Source: Streptomyces sp. NBC_00190
GTDB taxonomy: Bacteria > Actinomycetota > Actinomycetes > Streptomycetales > Streptomycetaceae
Direction: 5' to 3'
Length of the DNA: 64,000 bases
Assembly (NCBI RefSeq): GCF_036203305.1
Contig: NZ_CP108131.1
Span: 7,006,001-7,070,000 of the forward strand
Position 1 is the first letter of the stretch. Every line of letters begins with the position of its first letter. Both the position numbers and the translations under genes were made by a program. This document shows positions 35,921 to 44,317 of the stretch, piece by piece. The notes under the pieces were generated by a model. It had not been told where the DNA came from, ran no database searches, and saw only the letters and a list, made by a program, of their open reading frames with translations.

Positions 35921-36792
35921 CGCTCCGCGCCGGCGGGCTGCTCACCGTACAACTGCCGCCCCCCTCCGGCCCTCCCGGGTGTGGACGCCGTGGCGTACGC
36001 CCGGGAGGGGGAGGAAGGCCGGGACAGCGGGGCGGGCCCGGTGGACGCGAGCGGACGCGCCTCGCGCACCGTGGCCGCACGCGGGCCCGGTCGCGGACGC
36101 ACGCGCGGGCCCGGCGCGGCGGCCGGACTGGAAGGCTCCCCGCTCGCCCTCGACTTGACGCGGAGCAGGAGGACGCCGGCGACACCGATCAGGCAGAGCC
36201 CGTACGAGACCGTCACCCAGGTGCCGCCAGGGCGGCCCGACTTCAGCCCGTGCACGAGGGACGCGCCCCAGGCCGGATAGGCACCGAAGTGCAGGGCCCG
36301 CCACCACAGCGAGCGGGCCTTGGTCGCGAACACGCTGCGCACCGCGCCCGAGACGGCGACGGACACGAAGAGGTACCCGGCGAGCGTGCCGAATCCGATG
36401 AGGACGGGCTGTTCTTCATCCGCGAACGGCACCACCGCCGCGGCCGCCGATGCCTGCTGCTCGGCGACCTTGACCCAGATGTGCAGGGCAAGGAAGGACA
36501 GCCCGGCCACGGCCAGGCCGCGGTGGGCGCCTTGGGCGAGCAGCCGGTGGCCCGGCCCGAGTAGCGCCCGGTCGGTGGCCAGCAGTCCCCATAGGACGGT
36601 GGCGGTGAGCGAGACGAGCGAGAGTACGCCCGCCCCGAAGTCGAGGAAGTCCCATATATGGGACAGGGCGCCCGCACGGGCCACCACGATGAAGGAGACG
36701 ACCGCCGCGGCGACGGCCGGGACCGTCGCCGGGGGCCGACTCCTGCGGCGCGCCCGGTGTGAGCGGCGTATGTGCGGCTGGGGCAGGGGCAT
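35911..36792 (-). CDS. Ferric-reductase-like transmembrane cytochrome
   Basis: 293 residues from the ATG at 36792, with AGGAG 6 bases upstream. About six membrane helices fill the first 210 residues. Paired His sit in QGAHRGLAVAGLSFLALHIW and in RALHFGAYPAWGASLVHGLK, the typical heme ligands of ferric-reductase-type (FRD) membrane domains. The C-terminal ~80 residues are a basic, Pro/Ala-rich tail. It would carry electrons across the membrane, receiving them from the NuoF-ferredoxin protein and passing them to an outside acceptor, possibly the Lipoprotein_15 protein. It is first in the operon and divergent from the PucR-type regulator. Confidence 0.87.
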   Translation of the reverse strand: MPLPQPHIRRSHRARRRSRPPATVPAVAAAVVSFIVVARAGALSHIWDFLDFGAGVLSLVSLTATVLWGLLATDRALLGPGHRLLAQGAHRGLAVAGLSFLALHIWVKVAEQQASAAAAVVPFADEEQPVLIGFGTLAGYLFVSVAVSGAVRSVFATKARSLWWRALHFGAYPAWGASLVHGLKSGRPGGTWVTVSYGLCLIGVAGVLLLRVKSRASGEPSSPAAAPGPRVRPRPGPRAATVREARPLASTGPAPLSRPSSPSRAYATASTPGRAGGGRQLYGEQPAGAERWL

Positions 36793-37244
36793 CCAGATCT
36801 CCTGTGCGCCTGGGATCCGAGCACGTCACCTGGCGCTCGGCACCCGGGGGTTGTTGTCGGTCGCCCGGCAGCGCTGTGAATTCCTGCGCCGGCCGAGGAG
36901 CGTGGGGCCGGAGTGCAGAAGCATCGTGGAGCTACACGGCACCTCCACGGGATTTATCGAAACGTGATAATTTCTCGCAGCGCGTCTACAGCGCATCGAA
37001 CAACCCCGGAAGATTCCCCTCCAGCGGAGGTTTCAACAGGCCACCGCACCGCCCGCCACCTACGCGTCCCCAACGGCAAAATTACGGTAAAGCCGCGGGA
37101 CCGGAGGTGGCCGGACCCCTCCAGGAGGGAGTACGAGGACAGCAACTCTCTTGCTTGACAGTGCTGTTGGCGAGAGAGGCAACCTCGGCGGGCTTGTCGC
37201 GCAAGCACCGGACAAGCCTCACCCCGGCACGAACGAGGAAAACG
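36793..37244. other. Divergent control region between redox operon and PucR-type gene
   Basis: 452 bp without a convincing gene. A TTATC/GATAA inverted repeat spans 36954-36970. A TTGACA at about 37155 may be a -35 element for the PucR-type gene. The region is more AT-rich than the rest and contains a run near CAAAATTACGG. Both operons probably start here. Confidence 0.5.
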
Positions 37245-38534
37245 ATGTGCGAACTTCTGAACCGCATCTGGTCCCGCCCCCGAGGCGAGTGGACGCGCGT
37301 CCTGCGCAGGGAACTCCCCGCGCTGGCCGCCGAGATAGTGGAGGAGCTTCTGCATGGAATTCCGGGATTTTCCACCCTTACCGATGACAACGATGCCATC
37401 GACGACGAATTGCTCAGACAGTGCGTGGAAGAGGCCCTCCTCAGCGCTCTCGGCTACCGCGACGCGCGTAGCGGCAACTTGTGCAAGGAGCAGGAACAAC
37501 ACCGGCAGCAGGTAATGGACATGGAGCCGGAGCCCGACGAGAGCGTGTGCGCGGACGAAGTGCAGCACGAGCGCGCGGGCGAGCTCCGGGTCGAGGCCAG
37601 GCAACACGGCGGGCAGCAGGACGCCGGCCGGCACGACGAGAAACAAGGCGGGCACCACGATGAGCCGCAAGGCGGGCACCACACCGGGCACCACGGAGGG
37701 CTGCCCGGGCTGCCCCGGCAGCCCGGGCGCCGAGGCGGCGACCGGGCACGCCAGGACCTGTTCAAAGCCCTCACCGATGACCGGGCCCCCTCGGAGAGTT
37801 CCCTCACCGAGCTCGCGGAGGCGGCCAACTGGCCCCTCCCGGTGGCCGTACGGGCCATCGTGCCGGCCACGCCCGGCGAGGCCCAGCAGCTGGCGACCGT
37901 GCTCGACGACGCACTCGTCGGCATGTTCGCGGGCCGCCCGTGCCTGCTGGTCCCGAGCCCCGATCCCGACACCCGGGCCCCTCTCGAACTTTCGCTGCGC
38001 GGCCGCTTCACAGCCGTCGGGCACGCGGTCCCGCTCCGGGACACCGCGTCCTCGCTCCGCTGGGCGCTGCGCCTGCTCGCCCTGACACCCACCCGCGCCG
38101 GTCTGGACGCCCGCGCGATCTTCGTCGACGACCACCTCTCGACCCTGCTGCTGCTCCAGGACGAGCCCCTCGCCCACGCGCTGGCCGCCCGCTGGCTCCG
38201 GCCGCTGGCTGATCTGACCCCGCGCCAGAGCGAGCGGCTGGAGGTGACCCTGCTCGCCTGGCTGGAGGGCGGCGGCGCCCCCGAGGCGGCGAAGGCCCTG
38301 AGCGTGCATCCGCAGACCGTGCGCTACCGCATGCGGCAGCTGGAGAAGCTCTTCGGACCCGGTCTGCGTGACCCCCGTACCCGGTTCGAACTGGAGATGG
38401 CGCTCCGCAGCCGTCGCCTGATGGCCCAGGTGCGGCGTCAGGCCTCGCGGGTGGGACGACGCACGGCACGCGTGGTCACGGCGGACTTCAGGCCCGTGGT
38501 CGTCGGGCGGATGGCTCGCGTCAACGGTCTGTGA
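37245..38534 (+). CDS. PucR-type transcriptional regulator with His-rich insertion
   Basis: 429 residues from the ATG at 37245, with GAGGAA 7 bases upstream. The N-terminal ~85 residues are an acidic helical domain (LRRELPALAAEIVEELLHGI). A ~75-residue low-complexity insertion follows, rich in His/Gln/Gly/Glu (QGGHHDEPQGGHHTGHHGG), unusual in this family and possibly metal-binding. The C-terminal half is a GGDEF-like/PucR arrangement ending in a helix-turn-helix ALSVHPQTVRYRMRQLEKLF that marks PucR/CdaR regulators. It is divergent from the FRD-NuoF-lipoprotein operon, which is its likely target. Effector unknown. Confidence 0.85.
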   Translation: MCELLNRIWSRPRGEWTRVLRRELPALAAEIVEELLHGIPGFSTLTDDNDAIDDELLRQCVEEALLSALGYRDARSGNLCKEQEQHRQQVMDMEPEPDESVCADEVQHERAGELRVEARQHGGQQDAGRHDEKQGGHHDEPQGGHHTGHHGGLPGLPRQPGRRGGDRARQDLFKALTDDRAPSESSLTELAEAANWPLPVAVRAIVPATPGEAQQLATVLDDALVGMFAGRPCLLVPSPDPDTRAPLELSLRGRFTAVGHAVPLRDTASSLRWALRLLALTPTRAGLDARAIFVDDHLSTLLLLQDEPLAHALAARWLRPLADLTPRQSERLEVTLLAWLEGGGAPEAAKALSVHPQTVRYRMRQLEKLFGPGLRDPRTRFELEMALRSRRLMAQVRRQASRVGRRTARVVTADFRPVVVGRMARVNGL

Positions 38535-38548
38535 GCAACCACGGCAAA

Positions 38549-38583
38549 CCGGCCCGGCCCCGTCCGCACGGGGGCCGGGCCGG
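38549..38583. terminator. Bidirectional terminator between PucR-type and sigma-factor genes
   Basis: Perfect 13-bp arms CCGGCCCGGCCCC / GGGGCCGGGCCGG around a 9-base loop, in the 73-bp gap between the convergent genes. Confidence 0.7.
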
Positions 38584-38607
38584 CTGCATGTGCGCCGGGC
38601 CAGGTGT

Positions 38608-39450
38608 TCACATGGCGGCCGGCGCGGCGGAAACCGCACCGTGCATCGTGGAGTTGATGTCCATCAGTTCCTCGTACGCCTGGGCACAGGGCCCGCACGC
38701 CGCCAGATGACGGGCCAGGCCGCGGGGCTGCTGCGTGCGGCTGCGCCGGACCGCCGAGCCGAGCATGTGGCTGTAGTGATCGCACCGGGCGTCGGCCGCG
38801 GTGTCCAGATGGGCGAGGAGAAACGCCTCGCGCAGTCCTTCCCTGGCCCGGAACGCCAGCGAGGTCACCGCGCTGGGGCTGATGCCCAGCAGCGCGGCGA
38901 CCTCGTGCGGCGAGTCCTCCTCGACGAGCGTGTGCCATAAGACGGCCTGCCAGCGTGCGGGCAGGGTGTGGAAGGACCGGGCGAGGAGCCTGCGGTCCTC
39001 GCCGGCCAGCAGCCGGCGCTGCGGGTCGCCGCCGGCGGCCGCCTGCTGGCACCAGGAGTCGAACTCCGCTGTCAGCAGAGTCCTTTCGGCACCGTCGCTC
39101 CACTGCATTGCCGTGTGCCGGACGACGGCCAGCAGGTAAGCGCGCCAGGGCCCCCGCGGCCCGGCGCCGGAGCGGACGGCCTGCAAGGTCCGCAGGAAGG
39201 CCTCCGAGACGAGGTCTTCGGCGTCCTGCGGGGTACGGCAGCAGGTGCGCGCGTACGCGAGGGCGGCCCGCCGGTGGCGCCGGTAGAGGAGATCGCACAC
39301 GGCCGCGTCCGCGGCCCCCGAGCCGAATCCCCTCCTGAGCCGGCGGGTGAGTTCCCCGTCGGAGGGCGGCGGCTTGCCCTCGCCCGGATGGTGCGGACCG
39401 TCCGCGGATTCACGAGAGCCGGACGTGGAGCCGGAGATGGAGCCGGACAT
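38608..39450 (-). CDS. ECF-type sigma factor with fused zinc-finger anti-sigma motif
   Basis: 280 residues from the ATG at 39450, chosen for a GAGGAG 5 bases upstream. The region 2 signature LYRRHRRAALAYARTCCRTP then DAEDLVSEAFLRTLQAVRSG marks a sigma-70 family ECF factor. Region 4 is PHEVAALLGISPSAVTSLAF. The last ~70 residues, ending RHLAACGPCAQAYEELMDIN, hold the HxxxCxxC zinc-binding motif of anti-sigma factors. Sigma and anti-sigma-like parts in one chain suggest self-regulation by redox or metal state. A 15-bp hairpin upstream separates it from the DUF1996 gene. No target is evident. Confidence 0.87.
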   Translation of the reverse strand: MSGSISGSTSGSRESADGPHHPGEGKPPPSDGELTRRLRRGFGSGAADAAVCDLLYRRHRRAALAYARTCCRTPQDAEDLVSEAFLRTLQAVRSGAGPRGPWRAYLLAVVRHTAMQWSDGAERTLLTAEFDSWCQQAAAGGDPQRRLLAGEDRRLLARSFHTLPARWQAVLWHTLVEEDSPHEVAALLGISPSAVTSLAFRAREGLREAFLLAHLDTAADARCDHYSHMLGSAVRRSRTQQPRGLARHLAACGPCAQAYEELMDINSTMHGAVSAAPAAM

Positions 39451-39491
39451 GGCACTCCTCGTGTTCAGGACCCGGCTGGGCACAAGTGTGC

Positions 39492-39525
39492 GGTGTTGGC
39501 CCGAAGTCGGCTTCGGGCCAACACC
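39492..39525. terminator. Strong hairpin between DUF1996 and sigma-factor genes
   Basis: Perfect 15-bp arms GGTGTTGGCCCGAAG / CTTCGGGCCAACACC with a TCGG loop. It is downstream of the DUF1996 stop on the minus strand and upstream of the sigma-factor start, so they are probably separate transcripts. Confidence 0.75.
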
Positions 39526-39597
39526 TGTCCCGGGCGTGGCGCGGGGCGCGAGAGGGAGGAGCGCCTCGTCCGGGAGCTGGGGAGGTGATCCGCGGCG

Positions 39598-40995
39598 TCA
39601 GCGGCAGGCGCGCCCGCTGTTGATGCAGTTCACCGCGTTGGCCATCAGCCCGTCCGGCATCACGTTGATGAAGTCGTTGTGGTCGGTCACCGGCTTGTGG
39701 AGCTGCTCGGGGAAGCTGTCCACGGCGAACCGGGCCCCCGGGGCGACCCCGTACGTGAGCCGCTGCACCAGCTGCGGAATGGCGGTGAAGCCCTTCGGGC
39801 AGCGGCCGGCCTTGTCCGGGAAGGCCACGTGGGTGCGGTGGTTGGCGCTGTCGGCGTTGCGGCCGTCCCAGCAGCTCTGGAAGGTGAAGGTGCGCACCAC
39901 GTCGCTGCCCTTGGGGCAGACCGGGTACTTGTCCTTCAGCTGGCGGTTCTCGAAGCCGGTGCAGCTCCACGAGGCGTTGGCGTTCGCGTTGCCGTTGGCG
40001 AACGCCTTGGCGTCACCGGTGATGATCCGCAGGAAGCGGGGCATGGCCTTCACCTTGCCCACGGGACTGCCCTTGAAGGTGATGCTCACCTGCTTCGGGC
40101 GCAGGATCGTGCCGACGTTCGCGTCCTGTCCGCCGCCGGGTGCCTTCGCGTCCTTCTCCGCCTTGCCGTCGCGCAGCCGCAGCACCGGCCAGTAGTAGCT
40201 GGACAGGTCGCCGTTGCTGCAGGTGGTGCCCGACTTGGCGAGGCTGTCGTTGGTGGAGAAGGCATCGGTGGTCTTGTTGCCCACGTAGTCGTGCATGTGG
40301 TGGGCGCCGTTGGAGACGCCGGGGGCGACGATCACGTTGTCGGGGTTGGAGTGGCCGTTCTCGTTGCGTCCGCAGCTCGAACTGAACGACCCGGTCGAGG
40401 CCCCGGCGGCCGCACCGGGCGCGCGCACGTTCGGCCGGACCTTGGTGATGTCGGTGAAGTCGCTCCGCGCCGGGCCGCCCTTCCCGCCGATGGTCCGGGC
40501 GGCGGCGGCGCCCGCATCCGTGGAGGCGGCAGCCGGGGCGGCGGCCGGGTCCTCCTGGGCGGAGGCCTGCTTCATCTGGCACTCGCTCATGGACTTGAGC
40601 TCCTGCGGCGGGGCCGCGGAGCGGGCTATCGCGTCGGACACGCGGGTGATGGTTCCCTCGCGCTGCTTCTTCAGTTCCCCGAGGAGGGAGTTGCCCTGCG
40701 CCTCTCCGGCGGCGAGGCGCCGGTAGGCGTCGGCCACCTGCACGTCCAGCTGGGCGAGGTTCTCGTCGACCTCGGTCTTGGCCTGCTCGGGTACGGCGGT
40801 GAGTTTGTCACCCACGTCGGGGCAGTCGATGGTGGCGATCACCTGCGCCGCGCGGTCCCCGTTGCGGCTCCCGTCCTGGCCGGCGTTGGCGTTGCCGGCC
40901 ACCACGGCGACCGCGCCGCCGCCCAGTACCAGGGCGGAGACCACGGCGAGGAGCTTGTTCGACAGCCGGGGGCGTTTATGGCCCTTTTCACTCAT
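39598..40995 (-). CDS. Secreted DUF1996-domain protein
   Basis: 465 residues from the ATG at 40995. A basic N-terminus and hydrophobic segment form a signal peptide or anchor (ends near NANAGQDG, ~residue 40). A helical region (~60-140) is followed by a Pro/Ala linker, and the DUF1996 domain occupies ~200-440, including GVSNGAHHMHDYVGNK, CSNGDLSSYYWPVLRLRDG, VCPKGSDVVRTFTFQSCWDG and HRTHVAFPDKAGRCPKGFTA. DUF1996 is shared with fungal secreted proteins; its function is unknown. Many Cys suggest extracellular disulfides. It follows the DUF4142 gene by 14 bp, so the two form an operon. Confidence 0.9.
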   Translation of the reverse strand: MSEKGHKRPRLSNKLLAVVSALVLGGGAVAVVAGNANAGQDGSRNGDRAAQVIATIDCPDVGDKLTAVPEQAKTEVDENLAQLDVQVADAYRRLAAGEAQGNSLLGELKKQREGTITRVSDAIARSAAPPQELKSMSECQMKQASAQEDPAAAPAAASTDAGAAAARTIGGKGGPARSDFTDITKVRPNVRAPGAAAGASTGSFSSSCGRNENGHSNPDNVIVAPGVSNGAHHMHDYVGNKTTDAFSTNDSLAKSGTTCSNGDLSSYYWPVLRLRDGKAEKDAKAPGGGQDANVGTILRPKQVSITFKGSPVGKVKAMPRFLRIITGDAKAFANGNANANASWSCTGFENRQLKDKYPVCPKGSDVVRTFTFQSCWDGRNADSANHRTHVAFPDKAGRCPKGFTAIPQLVQRLTYGVAPGARFAVDSFPEQLHKPVTDHNDFINVMPDGLMANAVNCINSGRACR

Positions 40996-41009
40996 GCGAT
41001 CACTTCACT

Positions 41010-41711
41010 TCACTTCGTCGGTCGGACATCGGACGGAGCAGGGGTCTTGCTGTCGGTGACGTTCAGCGCGTCGAAATCGACCAGCCCGCTGTCCTCAAGG
41101 ACCGTGATGTGGTCCAGGACCGTGGTGTTGGCGGACGTGGCGAGGGCGCGGACCTTGGAGTTCTTGGTCTGCGCCCGGATCTGGGCGAGGAGCGCGAACA
41201 CTTTTCCGTGCGCTCGGCGCAACAGCTGGACGAACAGTCGTTCGTACTCGTCCCCCTGAGCGCGGGTCAGCTGGTCGAGCCATCCCCGCTGCTGCTCGGA
41301 GGGCTGATTGGGCAGGTCGATCCCGAGGGCCTGACCGACCTGGATGACCTGCCGGTCCAGGTCGGTGTGGCCCGTCACCAGGTGCTCTCCGGCGGTCCGT
41401 ATCGCAGGCCGCGTTCCGCGCTGCTGGGCCTGTCGCCCGGCGGGCAGCTCCCACAGGCCGGCGAGCCGTACCTTGCGTACGAAGTCCCGGTCCGCGGGGG
41501 TCAGCGGTCCGTACGCCGTACTCAGGATCCCCAGACCGTCGTCGTCGCCGGCCGGCACTCCCGACGCGGCCGCCGCTCGCCCGCTGAACTTGTCGACGGG
41601 GATGAGCAGCGCGACCAGCGTGAGGACGAGAGCGGTGATGACGAAGCCGGTTCCGACCGTGTACTTCGTGGCCACCGACAAGCTGCTGAGGGGCCGTCGG
41701 AATGACAGCAC
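41010..41711 (-). CDS. Membrane-anchored DUF4142 protein
   Basis: 233 residues from the GTG at 41711, with AAGGAGG 5 bases upstream. One N-terminal membrane helix (~15-38) leads to a helical outer domain matching DUF4142: YGPLTPADRDFVRKVRLAGL, then GRQAQQRGTRPAIRTAGEHL and GKVFALLAQIRAQTKNSKVR. DUF4142 proteins form ferritin-like four-helix bundles and are often exported. Lys/Arg-rich helices suggest binding rather than catalysis. It heads an operon with the DUF1996 gene and points away from the 42028 lipoprotein gene. Function unknown. Confidence 0.88.
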   Translation of the reverse strand: MLSFRRPLSSLSVATKYTVGTGFVITALVLTLVALLIPVDKFSGRAAAASGVPAGDDDGLGILSTAYGPLTPADRDFVRKVRLAGLWELPAGRQAQQRGTRPAIRTAGEHLVTGHTDLDRQVIQVGQALGIDLPNQPSEQQRGWLDQLTRAQGDEYERLFVQLLRRAHGKVFALLAQIRAQTKNSKVRALATSANTTVLDHITVLEDSGLVDFDALNVTDSKTPAPSDVRPTK

Positions 41712-42027
41712 AGGGCCTCCTTGGTCCTAGGGCCGGGAGGGGTAGCGGGGCCGGAGGTTCCGCACGTGCTGTGCGGTGCACACCCGCATTCCCGGGGTGT
41801 GACGGGACGCTAGTGCCACGTGTGGTGCCCCGACGGGAGGACCATCACTATTGGATAAACATCCGGGCAAGCCCCCGGAGGGCTGATATCTTGCCGCGTT
41901 CGCAGGTGTCGTCACGCTTGCCCCCCGCGTCCCCGGCCTGCCGGGCCGATCTACGGCGAAGTCACCGAAAACCGCCCCGAGTTGAGCGGTCGCTGACAGG
42001 ATCGGCGCACCGATCCAGGGGGGTCCC
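41712..42027. other. Divergent intergenic region
   Basis: 316 bp between the DUF4142 operon (minus) and the 42028 lipoprotein gene (plus). A GCACACCCG/CGGGGTGTG imperfect dyad lies at about 41775-41802 and could bind a regulator. No gene or RNA is evident. Confidence 0.45.
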
Positions 42028-42477
42028 ATGCGTATCCGTGTGCTCTTGCACGCCGGTGTCACCGTTACCACCGTCATCGCCGTGCTGCTCACCGGCTGCG
42101 GTTCGACTCCGGCCGAGGAACTGGAGGACTGGTACTCCTCCGGAGGCGAAGCCCAGATCAGAACGCTCGCCGACGCCTCGGCCAGGGTCAACGAAGTGAG
42201 CATGCGCACGATCGACGTCCAGGGGACGGCGTGCCAGGAACTCCTGACCCATGTGGCCAAGGCCGAAAAGTTCGACCCCGTGCCGGACGAGGTCGCCCAG
42301 AGTTCCTGGAAGAAGGCCCTCGCTGCCTTCAGGCACGGGTCCTCCGAATGCACCGCCGGAGCCGGGAAGCAGGACGAGACCCAGGTCGGCCAGGGCGTCC
42401 GGGAGGTCCAGACCGATGGCATCCGCAGCCTCGCGGACACCACCTCGCGGATCAGGGCCGCCATCAAGGCCAAGTAA
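42028..42477 (+). CDS. Small lipoprotein
   Basis: 149 residues from the ATG at 42028, with GGGGGG upstream. The signal ends VLLTGC, with the lipid-anchored Cys at ~25. The mature part is mostly alpha-helical and charged (LADASARVNEVSMRTIDVQG), with two Cys (TACQELL and SSECTAG) likely paired. The family is unknown to me; lipoproteins of this pattern are common in Streptomyces. It appears single and is followed by a decayed acyltransferase fragment rather than a functional gene. Confidence 0.75.
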   Translation: MRIRVLLHAGVTVTTVIAVLLTGCGSTPAEELEDWYSSGGEAQIRTLADASARVNEVSMRTIDVQGTACQELLTHVAKAEKFDPVPDEVAQSSWKKALAAFRHGSSECTAGAGKQDETQVGQGVREVQTDGIRSLADTTSRIRAAIKAK

Positions 42478-42530
42478 CAAAGGCCAAGTGGTGCCGGTAT
42501 CACCGCCGATGCCCCCGGGGCTCCTCCAGG

Positions 42531-42794
42531 GGCCGGCCGACCGAGGGCCTCTTCCCCGTCGCCGGCACGTTCGCCGCCTACGGCTGGCTGGGCGTCCCCC
42601 ACGTCGACGACGTGCTGACGCTCGCATGGATCATCCACCGGCTCGTGGAACGCCCGCTGAGCCGCGTGCTGCGCGGCAGCCTGCGCCGCGGACTCCAGGA
42701 CATCCGGTCGGACACCCCGGCCCGACCGGCTCTCTCCCGGCTCCCCGCCCAGCCCTCCGCGCCCGAAGCGGAACGCATTCCCTCCCTCCGCTGA
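42531..42794 (+). pseudogene. C-terminal remnant of an acyltransferase-3 family membrane protein
   Basis: A frame without a start encodes TEGLFPVAGTFAAYGWLGVP and then LTLAWIIHRLVERPLSRVLR, the last-helix signature (VERPLSR) of OafA/YrhL-type acyltransferase-3 membrane proteins. Only ~65 matching codons remain before unrelated sequence. The N-terminal ~300 residues of the family are absent, so this is a fragment left after deletion. The rest of the 42478-42982 gap shows no gene. Confidence 0.45.
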
Positions 42795-42982
42795 CTCGCG
42801 GCTGGTGCCCGTGGAGGAGCTTGCCGCTTGACGGCAGGCCCTGAGACGGGCGGACGAGGCCTGTCTCCCTCGCCCGGGGGAGCGGGTCCCTCCGTGCGGA
42901 GGATGCTGCGGACCGGGACGAGCTGGAAGTTTGAAGGCAGCGGGCGAACGCCCGACTCCCTGCTCTCTGTGGAGGATTGACC

Positions 42983-43540
42983 ATGCGCAAGCGCACCACC
43001 TGCGTCGCACTCGTCACCGCGGCCGTGGCGCTGGTAGTCGGAACCGCCGGCGGCGCCGCGGCGGCGCCCGTACCCGTGCCCGCCGAGCAACTCGCCCTGC
43101 GCAGCTGGACCCTGCTCAACGAGCACGGCCCGGGCGCCAACCCCGGCGAGCGGCTCACCGCCTGGGTTGACGCCCGGACCGTCGACGGCCGCACCCGCGG
43201 GCACGCCGTCGTCCAGCACGTGTTCATCGGGAAGGGCACCGTTCGGGTCGAGTTCGACGTCGATTGCCTGACCTCCGACGGTGGCGCCGTCACCGTTACC
43301 GGGCCGGTCGCCACGGCCACCGCCACCCCGGCCGACGGCCGGCCGCCGACCACCGGGCCGGCCGGCTGGCACCCCGAGACCGGGCTCACCTTCTACCCGG
43401 CCGACGAGCACGGCGAGCGCCGGGTCGGCTGGGCCGGCGCCGACCTGCTGGACCCGAGCAAGCCCGCCCGGGCCACCAAGTGCACCCCGCTCCCGGCCGA
43501 CCTCTGGGTCATCGAAGGCCGGACCGTCGTCCACGAGTGA
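42983..43540 (+). CDS. Secreted hypothetical protein
   Basis: 185 residues from the ATG at 42983, with GGAGG 7 bases upstream (a TTG at 42977 is less likely). A clear signal peptide (ends AAAAPVP, ~residue 30) precedes a ~155-residue beta-rich domain with two Cys near residues 92 and 166. Repeated PADGRPPTTGPAGWHPETG and YPADEHGERR stretches lie mid-chain. I do not recognise the family. It is exported and probably soluble. It converges on the ECF sigma gene at 43571, with 30 bp between. Confidence 0.72.
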   Translation: MRKRTTCVALVTAAVALVVGTAGGAAAAPVPVPAEQLALRSWTLLNEHGPGANPGERLTAWVDARTVDGRTRGHAVVQHVFIGKGTVRVEFDVDCLTSDGGAVTVTGPVATATATPADGRPPTTGPAGWHPETGLTFYPADEHGERRVGWAGADLLDPSKPARATKCTPLPADLWVIEGRTVVHE

Positions 43541-43570
43541 CGCCCAGGACCTCCGTACGCCGCATGGAGG

Positions 43571-44167
43571 TCAGCCGACCGACGCCATCAGGGACGTACG
43601 GGCGCGGGCCACGCGCGAGCGGACGGTGCCGATCGGGCAGCCGATGGCCGTGGCCGCCTCCGCGTACGGGAGGCCGAGGAGCTGGGTGAGGACGAAGGCC
43701 TCCCGGCGTTCGGACGGTATCGCCTCCAGCAGCTCCGCCAGGGCGATGCCGTCCTCGAAGCCGGGGACGCCGTACGGCTGGGCCTGCTCGGCGGCCGTCT
43801 GCCAGTCGTGCCGGTCCGAGAGTCTGGGCCGCGCGGCGGCGTGCCGCAGGCTGTCCACGACGGTGCGCCGGGCGATGGACAGGAGCCAGGTGCGTGCCGA
43901 GGACCGGCCTTCGAACCGGTGGAGGCCGGCGAGCGCGCGGAGGAACACGTCCTGGGTGAGGTCGTCGGCGGCCTGGGTGTCGGCGCTGAGGTAGGCCACG
44001 TACCGCCAGACGTCGCGGTGGAGCGCGCGGACGAAGCGGTCGGCCTTCGCGGGGTCGCCGTCGCGGGCGGCGAGTGCCAGTCGGGTCACCGCCGCGTCCG
44101 AGCCGGGAGTGTGCCGGGACGGCCTTTCGCCGACGGGACGGTTCTGGGTGGTCAGGGCAGGAGTCAT
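43571..44167 (-). CDS. ECF-family RNA polymerase sigma factor
   Basis: 198 residues from the ATG at 44167 (TTG at 44173 possible). Region 2 reads LHRDVWRYVAYLSADTQAAD then DLTQDVFLRALAGLHRFEGR, region 2.4 SSARTWLLSIARRTVVDSLR, and region 4 LTQLLGLPYAEAATAIGCPI then GTVRSRVARAR, a canonical ECF layout. It directs polymerase to a stress- or signal-specific promoter set. No adjacent anti-sigma gene is apparent unless the membrane protein encoded just upstream (44318-44995) plays that part. The two genes face the same way with 150 bp between them. Confidence 0.93.
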   Translation of the reverse strand: MTPALTTQNRPVGERPSRHTPGSDAAVTRLALAARDGDPAKADRFVRALHRDVWRYVAYLSADTQAADDLTQDVFLRALAGLHRFEGRSSARTWLLSIARRTVVDSLRHAAARPRLSDRHDWQTAAEQAQPYGVPGFEDGIALAELLEAIPSERREAFVLTQLLGLPYAEAATAIGCPIGTVRSRVARARTSLMASVG

Positions 44168-44317
44168 CGCCAAAGGTCCTTACGGGCAAGGGGTGTCCGG
44201 CGCCGCCGAAGCGGGGCCGGTGAGGGGGTTACGGCCTGCCGGAGGGCATGGCCGATGCCCGAGGCGCGAAGTGCGTGCGAGAGCGCAGCCGCCGACGCGT
44301 GCTCGGGGAACCGGCTG

